From Oscarella lobularis (taxonomy: Eukaryota > Porifera > Homoscleromorpha > Homosclerophorida > Oscarellidae), in contig NC_089190.1 in assembly GCF_947507565.1 (NCBI RefSeq), forward strand, positions 1,364,001 through 1,428,000: 64,000 nucleotides of DNA. Direction: 5' to 3'. The position numbers and the translations under genes were made by a program. Positions 12,558 to 24,828 of this stretch are shown here, in pieces (positions within the stretch are counted from its first letter, which is position 1; the number at the start of each line of letters is the position of its first letter). Under the pieces are notes generated by a model that worked only from the letters and a program-made list of their open reading frames with translations, was not told where the DNA came from and ran no database searches.

Positions 12558-13475
12558 TAGCCCGTGTAAGTTCGCTGTAATTTATTAAAGGAGAGACCCG
12601 TTGGCTAACCCCCTGTAATTTCGCTGCAATTTATTACAGGAGATACCCGTTGGCTAACCCCGTGTAATTTCGCTGTAATTTATTATTAGGATAGACCCGC
12701 TGTCTAGCCCCTGTAATTTCGCTGTAATTTATTCCAGGAGAGACCCGTTGGCTAGCCCCGTGTAATTTGGCTGTAACTTTTTACAGGAGAGACCCGTTGG
12801 CTAGCCCCCTGTAAGTTGGCTGTAATTTATTCCAGGAGAGACCCACTGGCTAGCCCCCTGTAAATTCGCTGTAATTTATTACAGAAGAGACCCGTTGGCT
12901 AGCCCCTGTAATTTCGCTGTAATTTATTACAGGAGAAACCCGTTGGCTAACCCCCTGTAATTTCGCTGTAATTTATTACAGGAGATACCCGTTTGCTAGC
13001 CCCCTGTAATTTCGCTGTAATTTATTACAGGAGATACGCGTTGGCTAACCCCCTGTAATTTCGCTGTAATTTATTACAGGAGAGACCCGTTGGCTAACCC
13101 CCTTTAATTTCGCCTTAATTTATTACAGGAGAAACCCGTTAGCTAACCCCTGTAATTTCGCTGTAATTTATTACAGGAGAGACCCGTTGGCTAACCCCCT
13201 GTAATTTCGCTGTAATTTATTACAGGAGAAACCCGTTGGCTAACCCCCTGTAATTTCGCTGTAATTTATTACAGGAGAGACCCGTTGTCTAGCCCCTGTA
13301 ATTTCGCTGTAATTTATTACAGTAGAGACCCGTTGGCTAACCCCTTTGTAATTTCGCTGTAATTTATTACAGGAGAAACCCGGTGGCTAACCCCCTGTAA
13401 TTTCGCTGTAATTTATTACAGGAGAGACCCGTTGGCTAACCCCTGTAATTTCGCTGTAATTTATTGCATGAGATA
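12558..13475. repeat. 48/49-bp hairpin satellite, block 4
   Basis: About 19 units. It ends abruptly in an AT-rich array rather than at the usual 41-bp junction, so this is a distinct breakpoint. Confidence 0.94.
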
Positions 13476-14248
13476 TCCGTTATTCAGAATTAATTCTACA
13501 TTAATTGAGAATAAATTCTGCATTAATTCAGAATAAATTCTGCATTAATCTAGAATAATTTCTCCATTAATTGAGAATAAATTCTGCATTAATTTAGAAT
13601 AAATTCTGCATTAATTCAGAATAAATTCTGCATTAAGTCAGAATAAATTCTGCATTAATGCAGAATAAATTCCCGATTTATTCTGCATTAATTAAGAATT
13701 AATTCTGCATTTATTCAGAAATAATTCTGCAATAATTGAAAATAAATTCTGCATTATTTCAGAATAAATTCTGCATTAATCTAGAATAATTTATGCATTA
13801 ATTCAGAATAAATTCTGAATTGATTGAGAATAAATTTCGCATTTATTCTTCAATAATTGAGAATAAATTCTGCATTAATTCAGAATAAATTTTGCATTTA
13901 TTCAGAATAAATTCCGCATTTATTCTGCATTAATTTAGAATTTATTTTGCATTTTATCCGAATTAATTCTGCAATAATTCAGAATAAAATCTGCATTAAT
14001 TCAGAATTAATTCTGAATTAATGCAGAATTTATTCTGAATTAATGCAGAATTTATTCTGAATTAATGCAGAATTTATTCTGAATTAATGCAGATTTTATT
14101 CTGAATTAATGCTGAATTTTATTCTGAATTAATGCAGAATAGATTCTTCATTAATTCTTCATTAATTCTACATTAATTCAGTATAAATTCTGAATTAATT
14201 CAGAATAAATTCTGAATTAATTCAGAATAAATTCTCTATTTATTCAGA
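13476..14248. repeat. AT-rich 22-bp satellite, block 1
   Basis: Degenerate repeats of about 22 bp built from GAATAAATTCTGCATTAATTCA. The motifs GAATTAATTC and its derivatives are self-complementary, so the array can fold in many registers. The only other block is at 14,609-15,006, on the far side of a unique segment with a coding-like exon. Confidence 0.93.
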
Positions 14249-14513
14249 GAATGTGAGATTTTTTCGCGATGTTTTAGCGCGCGTTACACTCGAAAAGCCC
14301 TTCTCGTCGTTTGTCTCCTGTGCATCGCTTAGCGAGCGAGTTTGAGGTTCTTGATCGACTTCTTGTCGTGTTCCTTCACGTTCTGAACGGTTATTGCTAA
14401 GTTTTTCGTCGTCATGGCGTTTCGGGGTGTACGAGCGATCTTTTAGAACGATCGCCGACGTATCGTCGACTCACGACGGAGCGCCTGTCGTTTTCTTCAC
14501 CTTACATACGATC
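14249..14513 (+). promoter_or_regulatory. Unique GC-richer segment upstream of the orphan exon
   Basis: A 265-bp non-repetitive island between two AT-rich satellite blocks. It is richer in CpG than its surroundings and lies directly upstream of a coding-like first exon, so a promoter or 5'UTR role is inferred from position. I see no clear TATA box. Confidence 0.35.
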
Positions 14514-14588
14514 ATGGATGCTTCATGGCAGCGTAGCTCTCGTAAAGAATATAGAATGTTGAAAAGAAAGCTGAAGCACCTTGTCTAC
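14514..14588 (+). CDS. INO80E: Orphan first exon resembling INO80E
   Basis: An ATG opens a 25-codon exon ending exactly at a strong donor (TAC|GTAAGT). The peptide contains KEYRMLKRKLKHLVY, which matches the family pattern KKYRNLKRKLKFLIYE at the N-terminus of INO80 complex subunit E, a chromatin-remodelling component. No second exon (expected to continue with a coiled coil EHECFQEEL-like segment) was found downstream: the following 1.6 kb is satellite and simple repeat. Either the intron spans the satellite block with the rest of the gene beyond what I could find, or this is a truncated copy carried into the array. The match is short, so the assignment is moderate. Confidence 0.5.
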
Positions 14589-14608
14589 GTAAGTTCACGA
14601 TCTTTTAT

Positions 14609-15006
14609 TCTCCATTAATTCAGAATTAATTCTGTTTTTATTCAGAATTAATTCTGCATTAATTCAGAATAAATTCTGCATTAATTCAGAATAAATTCTG
14701 CATTAATTCAGAATAAATTCTGCATTAATTTAGTTTAAATTCCGCATTTATTCAGAATAAATTCGGCATTAGTTCCGAATAAATTCTGCATTAATTCAGA
14801 ATAAATTCTAAATTAATTCAGAATAAATTCTGCATTAATTCAGAATAAATTCTGAATTAATTCTTAATAAATTCTGCATTAATTCAGAATAAATTTTACA
14901 TTTATTCGGAATAAATTCTTCATTAATTCAGAATAAATTCCGCATTTATTCTGCATTAATTCAGAATTAATTCTGCATTTATTCAGAATTAATTCTGCAT
15001 TTATTC
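14609..15006. repeat. AT-rich 22-bp satellite, block 2
   Basis: Same 22-bp family as at 13,476-14,248, resuming 20 bp after the orphan exon's donor site. The unique island therefore looks inserted into, or left over within, one AT-rich array. Confidence 0.92.
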
Positions 15007-15397
15007 AGAATTTGTCCTGGGTACAATTTGTCCCCAGGACAAATTGTCCTGGGACAATTTGTCTTGGGACAATTTGTCCTGGGACAATTTGTCCTGCGGA
15101 CAATTTGTCCTGGGGACAGTTTGTCCTTGAACAATTTGTCCTGGGACAATTTGTCCTTGGGACAATTTGTCCTGGGACAATTTGTCCTGGGACAATTTGT
15201 CTTTGGGACAATTTGTCTTGGGGACAATTTGTCCTGGGAGATTTTGTCCTGGGACAATTTGTCCTGGGACAATTTGTCCTGGGACAATTTGTCTTGGGAC
15301 AATTTGTCCTGCGACAATTTGTCCTGGGGACAATTTGTCGTGGGGACAACTTGTCCTGGGGACAATTTGTCCTGGGGTCAATTTGTCCTAGGACAAT
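15007..15397. repeat. GACAATTTGTC satellite, block 1
   Basis: Tandem 15-17-bp units of the type GGACAATTTGTCCTGG. The core GACAA-T-TTGTC is palindromic apart from its centre. Unit length varies with the number of G (GGG or GGGG), so reading frames drift; the open frames here are by-products. Confidence 0.95.
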
Positions 15398-15695
15398 TTG
15401 TCCTTCTCCTATGCCTTTTGCCTTCTCCCTTTGCCTTTTGCTTTCTCCTTTGCCTTTTGCCTTCTCCTTTGCCTTTTGCCTTCTCCCTTTGCCTTTTGCC
15501 TTCTCCCTTTGCCTTTTTCCTTCTCCCTTTGCCTTATGCCTTCTCCCTTTGCCTTTTGCCTTCTCCCTTCGCCTTTTGCCTTCTCCCTTTGCCTTTTGCC
15601 TTTTCCTTTTCCTTTGCCTTTTGCCTTCTCCCTTTGCCTTTGCCTTCTCCCTTTGCCTTTTGCCTTCTCCTGTGCCTTTTGCCTTCTCCCTTTTT
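15398..15695. repeat. Pyrimidine-rich minisatellite
   Basis: Repeats of about 18-20 bp, TTTGCCTTTTGCCTTCTCCC, strongly biased to C and T on the plus strand. It occurs only once in the window. The asymmetric strand composition could favour non-B DNA. Confidence 0.93.
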
Positions 15696-16137
15696 GTAAA
15701 CAGGGTGTTCCTGGAGGATGTCAGATAAGTGCCGTGCAATTGTTTATGAGTTGTGCGGCTTTGTTAATGTGTATAGGGGCAATGTTAGGGCAGAGTCAAA
15801 ACTGATAGGTATATAATGGTTCCTAATTGTGTTACATATTTCTAATTAGTTTTCTTAGGGGCATAGGGATGGGAGGAACAATGACAAGGAGATGGGGCGC
15901 GAGGGAGAAGAGGAACAAGCAGGCAGGGAGGAGAAGGAATATCAAGGGATCGATGGTATGTGATGTAGGTAGAGTTTTAGTTATTGAGGGGTCTCTAATT
16001 CGTTTTATAGATGTGTAAGAGCGTAAGGAAGAATGATACGAGCAACGGATGCGAGTGAGAAGAGGAGGATTGGAAGGGAAGGCAATCAGAAGGGAGGATG
16101 ACTATCGAGGGGGCAAAGGTATGTGATGTAGGTAGAG
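15696..16137. other. Unique/low-copy segment between satellites
   Basis: Mostly non-satellite DNA. The motif GGTATGTGATGTAGGTAGAG occurs twice (about 15,954 and 16,119), each after a purine-rich stretch, suggesting an old duplication of about 165 bp. No coding exon is supported. Confidence 0.5.
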
Positions 16138-16250
16138 TTGTCTTGGGGACAATTGTCCTGGGACATTTGGTCCTGGGACAATTTGTCCAGGGACAATTTG
16201 TCCTGGGACAATTTGTCCTGGGACAATTTTTCCTGGGAAAATTTGTCCTT
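16138..16250. repeat. GACAATTTGTC satellite, block 2
   Basis: About seven units, ending by direct fusion with TTACAGGAGAGACCC of the 48/49-bp family. Confidence 0.93.
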
Positions 16251-17288
16251 ACAGGAGAGACCCGTTAGCTAGCCCCCTGTAATTTCGCTGTAATTTATTA
16301 TTAGGATAGACCCGTTGTCTAGCCCCTGTAATTTCGCTGTAATTTATTCCAGGAGAGACCCGTTGGCTAGCCCCCTGTAATTTGGCTGTAACTTTTTACA
16401 GGAGAGACCCGTTGGCTAGCCCCCTGTAAGTTGGCTGTAATTTATTCCAGGAGAGACCCGTTGACTAACCCCCTGCAATATCGCTGTAGTTTATTACAGG
16501 AGAGACCCATTGGCTAGCCCCTATAAATTCGCTGTAATTTATTACAGGAGATACCCGTTAGCTAGCCTCTGTAATTTCGCTGTAATTTATTACAGGAGAT
16601 ACCCGTTGGCTAACCCCGTGTAATTTCGCTGTAATTTATTATTAGGATAGACTCGTTGTCTAGCCCCTGTAATTTCGCTGTAATTTATTCCAGGAGAGAC
16701 CCGTTGGCTAGCCCCCTGTAATTTGGCTGTAACTTTTTACAGGAGAGACCCGTTGGCTAGCCCCCTGTAAGTTGGCTGTAATTTATTCCAGGAGAGACCC
16801 GTTGACTAACCCCCTGCAATTTCGCTGTAGTTTATTACAGGAGAGACCCATTGGCTAGCCCCTATAAATTCGCTGTAATTTATTACAGGAGATACCCGTT
16901 AGCTAGCCTCTGTAATTTCGCTGTAATTTATTACAGGAGATACCCGTTGGCTAGCCCCCTGTAATTTCGCTGTAATTTATTACAGGAGAGACTTGTTTGC
17001 TAACCCCCTGTAATTTCGCTGTAATTTATTACAGGAGAGACCCGTTGGCTAACCCCCTGTAAATTCGCTGTAATTTATTACAGGAGATACCCGTTTACTA
17101 ACCCCCTGTAAATTCGCTGTAATTTATTACAGGAGAGACCCTTTGGCTAGCCCCAGTAATTTTGCTGTAATTTATTACAGGAGAGACCCGTTTGCTAACC
17201 CCCTGTAATTTCGCTGTAGTTTATTACAGGAGAGACCCTTTGGCTAGCCCCTGTAATTTCGCTGTAATTTATTACAGGAGAGACCCGT
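16251..17288. repeat. 48/49-bp hairpin satellite, block 5
   Basis: About 21 units. A run of about seven units with distinctive variants appears twice (from about 16,270 and 16,615), an internal duplication of about 345 bp. Confidence 0.94.
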
Positions 17289-18057
17289 TGGGCCCTCAAC
17301 TTTATCTTCAATGCCTTAGAATCGAAGTTTAGGCCCTCAACTTTATCTTCAGGGCCTTAGAAACAGAGTTTAGGCCCGCAACTTTATCTTTAGCTCCTTA
17401 GAATCAAAGTTTAAGCCCTTAACTTTATCTTTAGGACCTTAGAATCAAAGTTTAGGCCCTCATCTTTATCTTCAGAACCTTAAAATCGAAGTTTATGCCC
17501 TCAACTTTATCTTCAGGGCCTTAGAATCAAAGTTTAGGCCCTCATCTTTATCTTCTGGGCCTTAGAATCGAAGTTTATGCCCTCAACTTTATCTTCAGGT
17601 CCTTAGAATCAAAGTTTAGGCCCTCAACTTTATCTTCAGGTCCTTAGAATCAGAGTTTTGGCCATGACCTTTATCTTCAGGCCCTTAGAATCAATGTTTA
17701 GGCCTTCAACTTTATCTTCAGGGTCTTAGAATTAGAGTTTAGGCCCTCAACTTTATCTTTAGCTCCTTAGAATCAAAGTTTAGGCCCTCAACTTTATCTT
17801 CAGGTCCTTAGAATCAAAGTTTAGGACCTCAACTTTATCTTCAGGCCCTTAGAATCAAAGTTTAGGCCCTCAACTTTATCTTCAGGGTCTTAGAATTAGA
17901 GTTTAGGCCCTCAACTTTTTCTTCAGGTCCTTAGAATCAAAGTTTAGGTCGTCAACTTTATCTTCAGGGCCTTAGAATCAAAGTTTAGGCCCTCAACTTT
18001 ATCTTCAGGTCCTTAGAATGAAAGTTTAGGCTCTCAACTTTATCTTCAGGGCCTTAG
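17289..18057. repeat. 41-bp satellite, block 6
   Basis: About 19 monomers between two blocks of the 48/49-bp family, with both standard junctions. Confidence 0.95.
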
Positions 18058-18975
18058 CTAGCCCCTGTAATTTCGCTGTAGTTTATTACAGGAGAGACCC
18101 GTTTGCTAACCCCCTGTAATTTCGCTGTAGTTTATTACAGGAGAGACCCTTTAGCTAGCCCCTGTAAGTTCGCTGTAATTTATTACAGGAGAGACCCTTT
18201 TGCTAGCCCCTGTAATTTCGCTGTAATTTATTACAGGAGAGACCCGTTGGCTAGCCCCTGTAATTTCGCTGTAATTTATTACAGGAAAGACCCGTTGGCT
18301 AGCCCCCTGTAATTTCGCTGTAATTTATTACAGGAGACACCCGTTGGCTATCCTCCTGTAATTTCGCTGTAGTTTATTACAGGAGAGACCCGTTTGCTAA
18401 CCCCCTGTAATTTCGCTGTAGTTTATTACAGGAGAGACCCTTTAGCTAGCCCCTGTAAGTTCGCTGTAATTTATTACAGGAGAGACCCTTTTGCTAGCCC
18501 CTGTAATTTCGCTGTAATTTATTACAGGAGAGACCCGTTGGCTAGCCCCTGTAATTTCGCTGTAATTTATTACAGGAAAGACCCGTTGGCTAGCCCCCTG
18601 TAATTTCGCTGTAATTTATTACAGGAGACACCCGTTGGCTATCCTCCTGTAATTTCGCTGTAGTTTATTACAGGAGAGACCCGTTTGCTAACCCCCTGTA
18701 ATTTCGCTGTAGTTTATTACAGGAGAGACCCTTTAGCTAGTTCCTGTAATTTCGCTGTAATTTATTACAGGAGAGACCCTTTGGCTAGCCCCTGTACTTT
18801 CGCTGTAGTTTATTACAGGAGAGACCCGTTGGCTAACCCCCTGTAATTTCGCTGTAGTTTATTACAGGAGATACACTTTGGCTAGCCCCTGTAATTTCGC
18901 TGTAATTTATTACAGGAGAGACCCTTTGGCTAACCCCTGTAATTTCACTGTAATTTATTACAGGAGAGACCCGTT
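18058..18975. repeat. 48/49-bp hairpin satellite, block 6
   Basis: About 19 units organised as a 291-bp higher-order unit of six monomers: 18,103-18,312 is repeated at 18,394-18,603 and partly again from about 18,685. The block belongs to the first copy of a tandem duplication of about 3 kb. Confidence 0.95.
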
Positions 18976-21096
18976 GGGCCCTCAACTTTATCTTCAATGC
19001 CTTAGAATCGAAGTTTAGGCCCTCAACTTTATCTTCAGGGCCTTAGAAACAGAGTTTAGGCCCTCAACTTTATCTTTAGCTCCTTAGAATCAAAGTTTAA
19101 GCCCTTAACTTTATCTTTAGGACCTTAGAATCAAAGTTTAGGCCCTCATCTTTATCTTCAGAACCTTAAAATCGAAGTTTATGCCCTCAACTTTATCTTC
19201 AGGGCCTTAGAATCAAAGTTTAGGCCCTCATCTTTATCTTCTGGGCCTTAGAATCGAAGTTTATGCCCTCAACTTTATCTTCAGGGCCTTAGAATCAATT
19301 TTTAGGCCCTCAACTTATCTTCAGGTCCTTGGAATCAAAGTTTAGGCCCTCAACTTTATCTTCATGTCCCTAGAATCAAAGTTTAGGCCCTCAACTTTAT
19401 CTTCAAATCCTTAGAATCGAAGTTTAGGCCCTCAACTTTATCTTCAGGGCCTTAGAAACAGAGTTTAGGCCCTCAACTTTATCTTTAGCTCCTTAGAATC
19501 AAAGTTTAAGCCCTTAACTTTATCTTTAAGACCTTAGAATCAAAGTTTATGCCCTCATCTTTATCTTCAGAACCTTAAAATCGAAGTTTATGCCCTCAAC
19601 TTTATCTTCAGGGCCTTAGAATCAAAGTTTAGGCCCTCATCTTTATCTTCTGGGCCTTAGAATCGAAGTTTATGCCCTCAACTTTATCTTCAGGGCCTTA
19701 GAATCAATTTTTAGGCCCTCAACTTATCTTCAGGTCCTTGGAATCAAAGTTTAGGCCCTCAACTTTATCTTCATGTCCCTAGAATCAAAGTTTAGGCCCT
19801 CAACTTTATCTTCAAATCCTTAGAATCAAACTTTAGGCCCTCAACTTTATCTTCAGGTCCTTAGAATCAGAGTTTAGGCCCTCAACTTTATCTTCAGGTC
19901 CTTAGAATCAGAGTTTTGACCCTGAACTTTAACTTCAGACCGTTAGAATTAAAGTTTGGGCCTTCAAATTTCTTTTCAGGGCCTTAGAATCAAAGTTTAG
20001 GCTTTCAACTTTATCTTCAGGGCCTTAGAATCAAAGTCTAGGCCCTCAACTTTATCTTCAGGGCCTTAGAATCAGAGTTTAGGCCCTCAACTTTATCTTC
20101 AGGTCCTTAGAATCAAAGTCTAGGCCCTCAACTTTATCTTCAGGCCCTTAGAATAAAAGTTTAGGCCCTCAACTTTATCTTCAGGCCCTTAGAATCAAAG
20201 TTTAGGCGTTCAACTTTATCTTCAGGGCCTTAGAATCAGAGTTTAGGCCCTCAACTTTATCTTCAGGCCCTTAGAATCAAAGTCTAGGCCCTCAACTTTA
20301 TCTTCAGGCCCTTAGAATATAAGTTTAGTCTCTCAACTTTATCTTCAGGTCCTTAGAATCAAAGTTTAGTCTCTCAACTTTATCTTCAGGTCCTTAGAAT
20401 CAAAGTTTAGTCTCTCAACTTTATCTTCAGGTTCTTAGAATCGGAGTTTAGGCCCTCAACTTTATCTTCAGGGCCTTAGAATCAAAGTTTAGGCGTTCAA
20501 CTTTATCTTCAGGGCCTTAGAATCAAAGTTTAGCCCCTCAACTTTATCTTCAGGTCCTTAGAATCAAAGTTTAGTCTCTCAACTTTATCTTCAGGCCCTT
20601 AGAATCAAAAATTTAGGCCCTCAACTTCATCTTCAGGTCCCTAGAATCAAAGTTTAGGCTTTCAACTTTATCTTTAGCTCCTTAGAATCAAAGTTTAGGC
20701 CCTCAACTTTATCTTCAGGTCCTTAGAATCAAAGTTTAGGACCTCAACTTTATCTTCAGGGTCTTAGAATTAGAGTTTAGGCCCTCAACTTTATCTTTAG
20801 CTCCTTAGAATCAAAGTTTAGGCCCTCAACTTTATCTTCAGGTCCTTAGAATCAAAGTTTAGGACCTCAACTTTATCTTCAGGCCCTTAGAATCAAAGTT
20901 TAGGCCCTCAACTTTATCTTCAGGGTCTTAGAATTAGAGTTTAGGCCCTCAACTTTTTCTTCAGGTCTTTAGAATCAAAGTTTAAGTCGTCAACTTTATC
21001 TTCAGGGCCTTAGAATCAAAGTTTAGGCCCTCAACTTTATCTTCAGGTCCTTAGAATGAAAGTTTAGGCTCTCAAGTTTATCTTCAGGGCCTTAGC
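18976..21096. repeat. 41-bp satellite, block 7
   Basis: About 52 monomers. An internal stretch of about 0.4 kb is duplicated (compare about 19,010 with 19,420). From 18,976 to about 20,660 the sequence reappears at a constant offset of 2,843 bp in block 8. Confidence 0.95.
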
Positions 21097-21818
21097 TAGC
21101 CCCTGTAATTTCGCTGTAGTTTATTACAGGAGAGACCCGTTTGCTAACCCCCTGTAATTTCGCTGTAGTTTATTACAGGAGAGACCCTTTAGCTAGCCCC
21201 TGTAAGTTCGCTGTAATTTATTACAGGAGAGACCCTTTTGCTAGCCCCTGTAATTTCGCTGTAATTTATTACAGGAGAGACCCGTTGGCTAGCCCCTGTA
21301 ATTTCGCTGTAATTTATTACAGGAAAGACCCGTTGGCTAGCCCCCTGTAATTTCGCTGTAATTTATTACAGGAGACACCCGTTGGCTATCCTCCTGTAAT
21401 TTCGCTGTAGTTTATTACAGGAGAGACCCGTTTGCTAACCCCCTGTAATTTCGCTGTAGTTTATTACAGGAGAGACCCTTTAGCTAGCCCCTGTAAGTTC
21501 GCTGTAATTTGTTACAGGAGAGACCCTTTTGCTAGCCCCTGTAATTTCGCTGTAATTTATTACAGGAGAGACCCTTTGGCTAGCCCCTGTACTTTCGCTG
21601 TAGTTTATTACAGGAGAGACCCGTTGGCTAACCCCCTGTAATTTCGCTGTAGTTTATTACAGGAGATACACTTTGGCTAGCCCCTGTAATTTCGCTGTAA
21701 TTTATTACAGGAGAGACCCTTTGGCTAGCCCCTGTAGTTTCGCTCTAATTTATTACAGGAGAGACCCTTTGGCTAACCCCTGTAATTTCACTGTAATTTA
21801 TTACAGGAGAGACCCGTT
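21097..21818. repeat. 48/49-bp hairpin satellite, block 7
   Basis: About 15 units, the second copy of block 6 (offset 3,038 bp at its left side). It has one fewer 291-bp unit, which largely explains why the offset falls to 2,843 bp downstream. Confidence 0.95.
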
Positions 21819-24717
21819 GGGCCCTCAACTTTATCTTCAATGCCTTAGAATCGAAGTTTAGGCCCTCAACTTTATCTTCAGGGCCTTAGAAACAGAGTTT
21901 AGGCCCTCAACTTTATCTTTAGCTCCTTAGAATCAAAGTTTAAGCCCTTAACTTTATCTTTAGGACCTTAGAATCAAAGTTTAGGCCCTCATCTTTATCT
22001 TCAGAACCTTAAAATCGAAGTTTATGCCCTCAACTTTATCTTCAGGGCCTTAGAATCAAAGTTTAGGCCCTCATCTTTATCTTCTGGGCCTTAGAATCGA
22101 AGTTTATGCCCTCAACTTTATCTTCAGGGCCTTAGAATCAATTTTTAGGCCCTCAACTTATCTTCAGGTCCTTGGAATCAAAGTTTAGGCCCTCAACTTT
22201 ATCTTCATGTCCCTAGAATCAAAGTTTAGGCCCTCAACTTTATCTTCAAATCCTTATAATCGAAGTTTAGGCCCTCAACTTTATCTTCAGGGCCTTAGAA
22301 ACAGAGTTTAGGCCCTCAACTTTATCTTTAGCTCCTTAGAATCAAAGTTTAAGCCCTTAACTTTATCTTTAGGACCTTAGAATCAAAGTTTATGCCCTCA
22401 TCTTTATCTTCAGAACCTTAAAATCGAAGTTTATGCCCTCAACTTTATCTTCAGGGCCTTAGAATCAAAGTTTAGGCCCTCATCTTTATCTTCTGGGCCT
22501 TAGAATCGAAGTTTATGCCCTCAACTTTATCTTCAGGGCCTTAGAATCAATTTTTAGGCCCTCAACTTATCTTCAGGTCCTTGGAATCAAAGTTTAGGCC
22601 CTCAACTTTATCTTCATGTCCCTAGAATCAAAGTTTAGGCCCTCAACTTTATCTTCAAATCCTTAGAATCAAACTTTAGGCCCTCAACTTTATCTTCAGG
22701 TCCTTAGAATCAGAGTTTAGGCCCTCAACTTTATCTTCAGGTCCTTAGAATCAGAGTTTTGACCCTGAACTTTAACTTCAGACCGTTAGAATTAAAGTTT
22801 GGGCCTTCAAATTTCTTTTCAGGGCCTTAGAATCAAAGTTTAGGCTTTCAACTTTATCTTCAGGGCCTTAGAATCAAAGTCTAGGCCCTCAACTTTATCT
22901 TCAGGGCCTTAGAATCAGAGTTTAGGCCCTCAACTTTATCTTCAGGTCCTTAGAATCAAAGTCTAGGCCCTCAACTTTATCTTCAGGCCCTTAGAATAAA
23001 AGTTTAGGCCCTCAACTTTATCTTCAGGCCCTTAGAATCAAAGTTTAGGCGTTCAACTTTATCTTCAGGGCCTTAGAATCAGAGTTTAGGCCCTCAACTT
23101 TATCTTCAGGCCCTTAGAATCAAAGTCTAGGCCCTCAACTTTATCTTCAGGCCCTTAGAATATAAGTTTAGTCTCTCAACTTTATCTTCAGGTCCTTAGA
23201 ATCAAAGTTTAGTCTCTCAACTTTATCTTCAGGTCCTTAGAATCAAAGTTTAGTCTCTCAACTTTATCTTCAGGTTCTTAGAATCGGAGTTTAGGCCCTC
23301 AACTTTATCTTCAGGGCCTTAGAATCAAAGTTTAGGCGTTCAACTTTATCTTCAGGGCCTTAGAATCAAAGTTTAGCCCCTCAACTTTATCTTCAGGTCC
23401 TTAGAATCAAAGTTTAGTCTCTCAACTTTATCTTCAGGCCCTTAGAATCAAAAATTTAGGCCCTCAACTTCATCTTCAGGTCCCTAGAATCAAAGTTTAG
23501 GCCCTCAACTTTATCTTCAGGTCCTTAGAATCAAAGTTTAGTCACTCAACTTTATCTTCAGGTCCTTAGAATCGGAGTTTAGGCCCTCAACTTTATCTTC
23601 AGGCCCTTAGAATCAAAGTTTAGGCGTTCAACTTTATCTTCAGGGCCTTGGAATCAAAGTTTAGGCCCTCAACTTTATCTTCAGGACCTTAGAATCAATG
23701 TTTAGGCCATCAACTTTATCTTCAGGCTCTTAGAATCAAAATTTAGGCCCTCAACTTTATCTTCAGGTTCTTAGAATCAGAGTTTTGGCCATGACCTTTA
23801 TCTTCAGGCCCTTAGAATCAATGTTTGGGCCTTCAACTTTATCTTCAGGGTCTTAGAATTAGAGTTTAGGCCCTCAACTTTATCTTTAGCTCCTTAGAAT
23901 CAAAGTTTAGGCCCTCAACTTTATCTTCAGGTCCTTAGAATCAAAGTTTAGCCTCTCAACTTTATCTTCATGTCCTTAGAATCGGAGTTTAGGCCCTCAA
24001 CTTTATCTTCAGGCCCTTAGAATCAAAGTTTAGTCTCTCAACCTTATCTTCAGGTCCTTAGAATCAAAGTTTAGGCCCTCAACTTTATCTTCAGGCTCTT
24101 AGAATCAAAATTTAGGACCTCAGCTTTATCTTCAGTCCCTTAGAATCAGAGTTTTGGCCATGACCTTTATCTTCAGGCCCTTAGAATCAATGTTTGGGCC
24201 TTCAACTTTATCTTCAGGGTCTTAGAATTAGAGTTTAGGCCCTCAACTTTATCTTTAGCTCCTTAGAATCAAAGTTTAGGCCCTCAACTTTATCTTCAGG
24301 TCCTTAGAATCAAAGTTTAGGACCTCAGCTTTATCTTCAGGCCCTTAGAATCAAAGTTTAGGTCCTCAACTTTATCTTCAGGGCCTTAGAATCAAAGTTT
24401 AGGCCCTCAACTTTATCTTCAGGTCCTTAGAATCAAAGTCTAGGCCCTCAACTTTATCTTCAGGTCCTTAGAATCAGAGTTTTGGCTCTGAACTTTAACT
24501 TCAGACCCTTAGAATCAAAGTTTGGGCCTTCAAATTTCTCTTCAGGGCCTTAGAATCAAAGTTTAGGCCTTCAACTTTATCTTAAGGGTCTTAGAATCAA
24601 AGTTTAGGCCCTCAACTTTATCTTCAGGTCCTTAGAATCAAAGTTTAGGCTCTCAACTTTATCTTCAGGTCCTTAGAATGAAAGTTTAGGCTCTCAACTT
24701 TATCTTCAGGGCCTTAG
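21819..24717. repeat. 41-bp satellite, block 8
   Basis: The longest block of this family, about 70 monomers. Its first 1.7 kb copies block 7 almost exactly, down to rare variants such as AATCAAAAATTTAGG at 23,447 (20,604 in the first copy). Confidence 0.95.
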
Positions 24718-24828
24718 CTAGCCCGTGTAAGTTCGCTGTAATTTATTACAGGAGAGACCCGTTGGCTAACCCCCTGTAATTTCGCTGTAATTTATTACAG
24801 GAGATACCCGTTGGCTAACCCCGTGTAA
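24718..24828. repeat. 48/49-bp hairpin satellite, block 8 (short)
   Basis: Two to three units only. The same short block precedes the GACAATTTGTC array at 33,488 and 40,052, marking the start of a recurrent module. Confidence 0.93.

Noticed and set aside
15005-15739. Open frames with KLSQDKLSQ, TNCPRTNCP or FVLGQFVLG repeats
   Set aside because: They come from the GACAATTTGTC and pyrimidine-rich arrays; opposite-strand frames are equally long and change frame with G-tract length.
7780-21861. Small repeated frames of the form NFAVIYYRRDPLASPC
   Set aside because: They are runs of 48-bp units read in one frame and stop wherever a 49-bp unit occurs.
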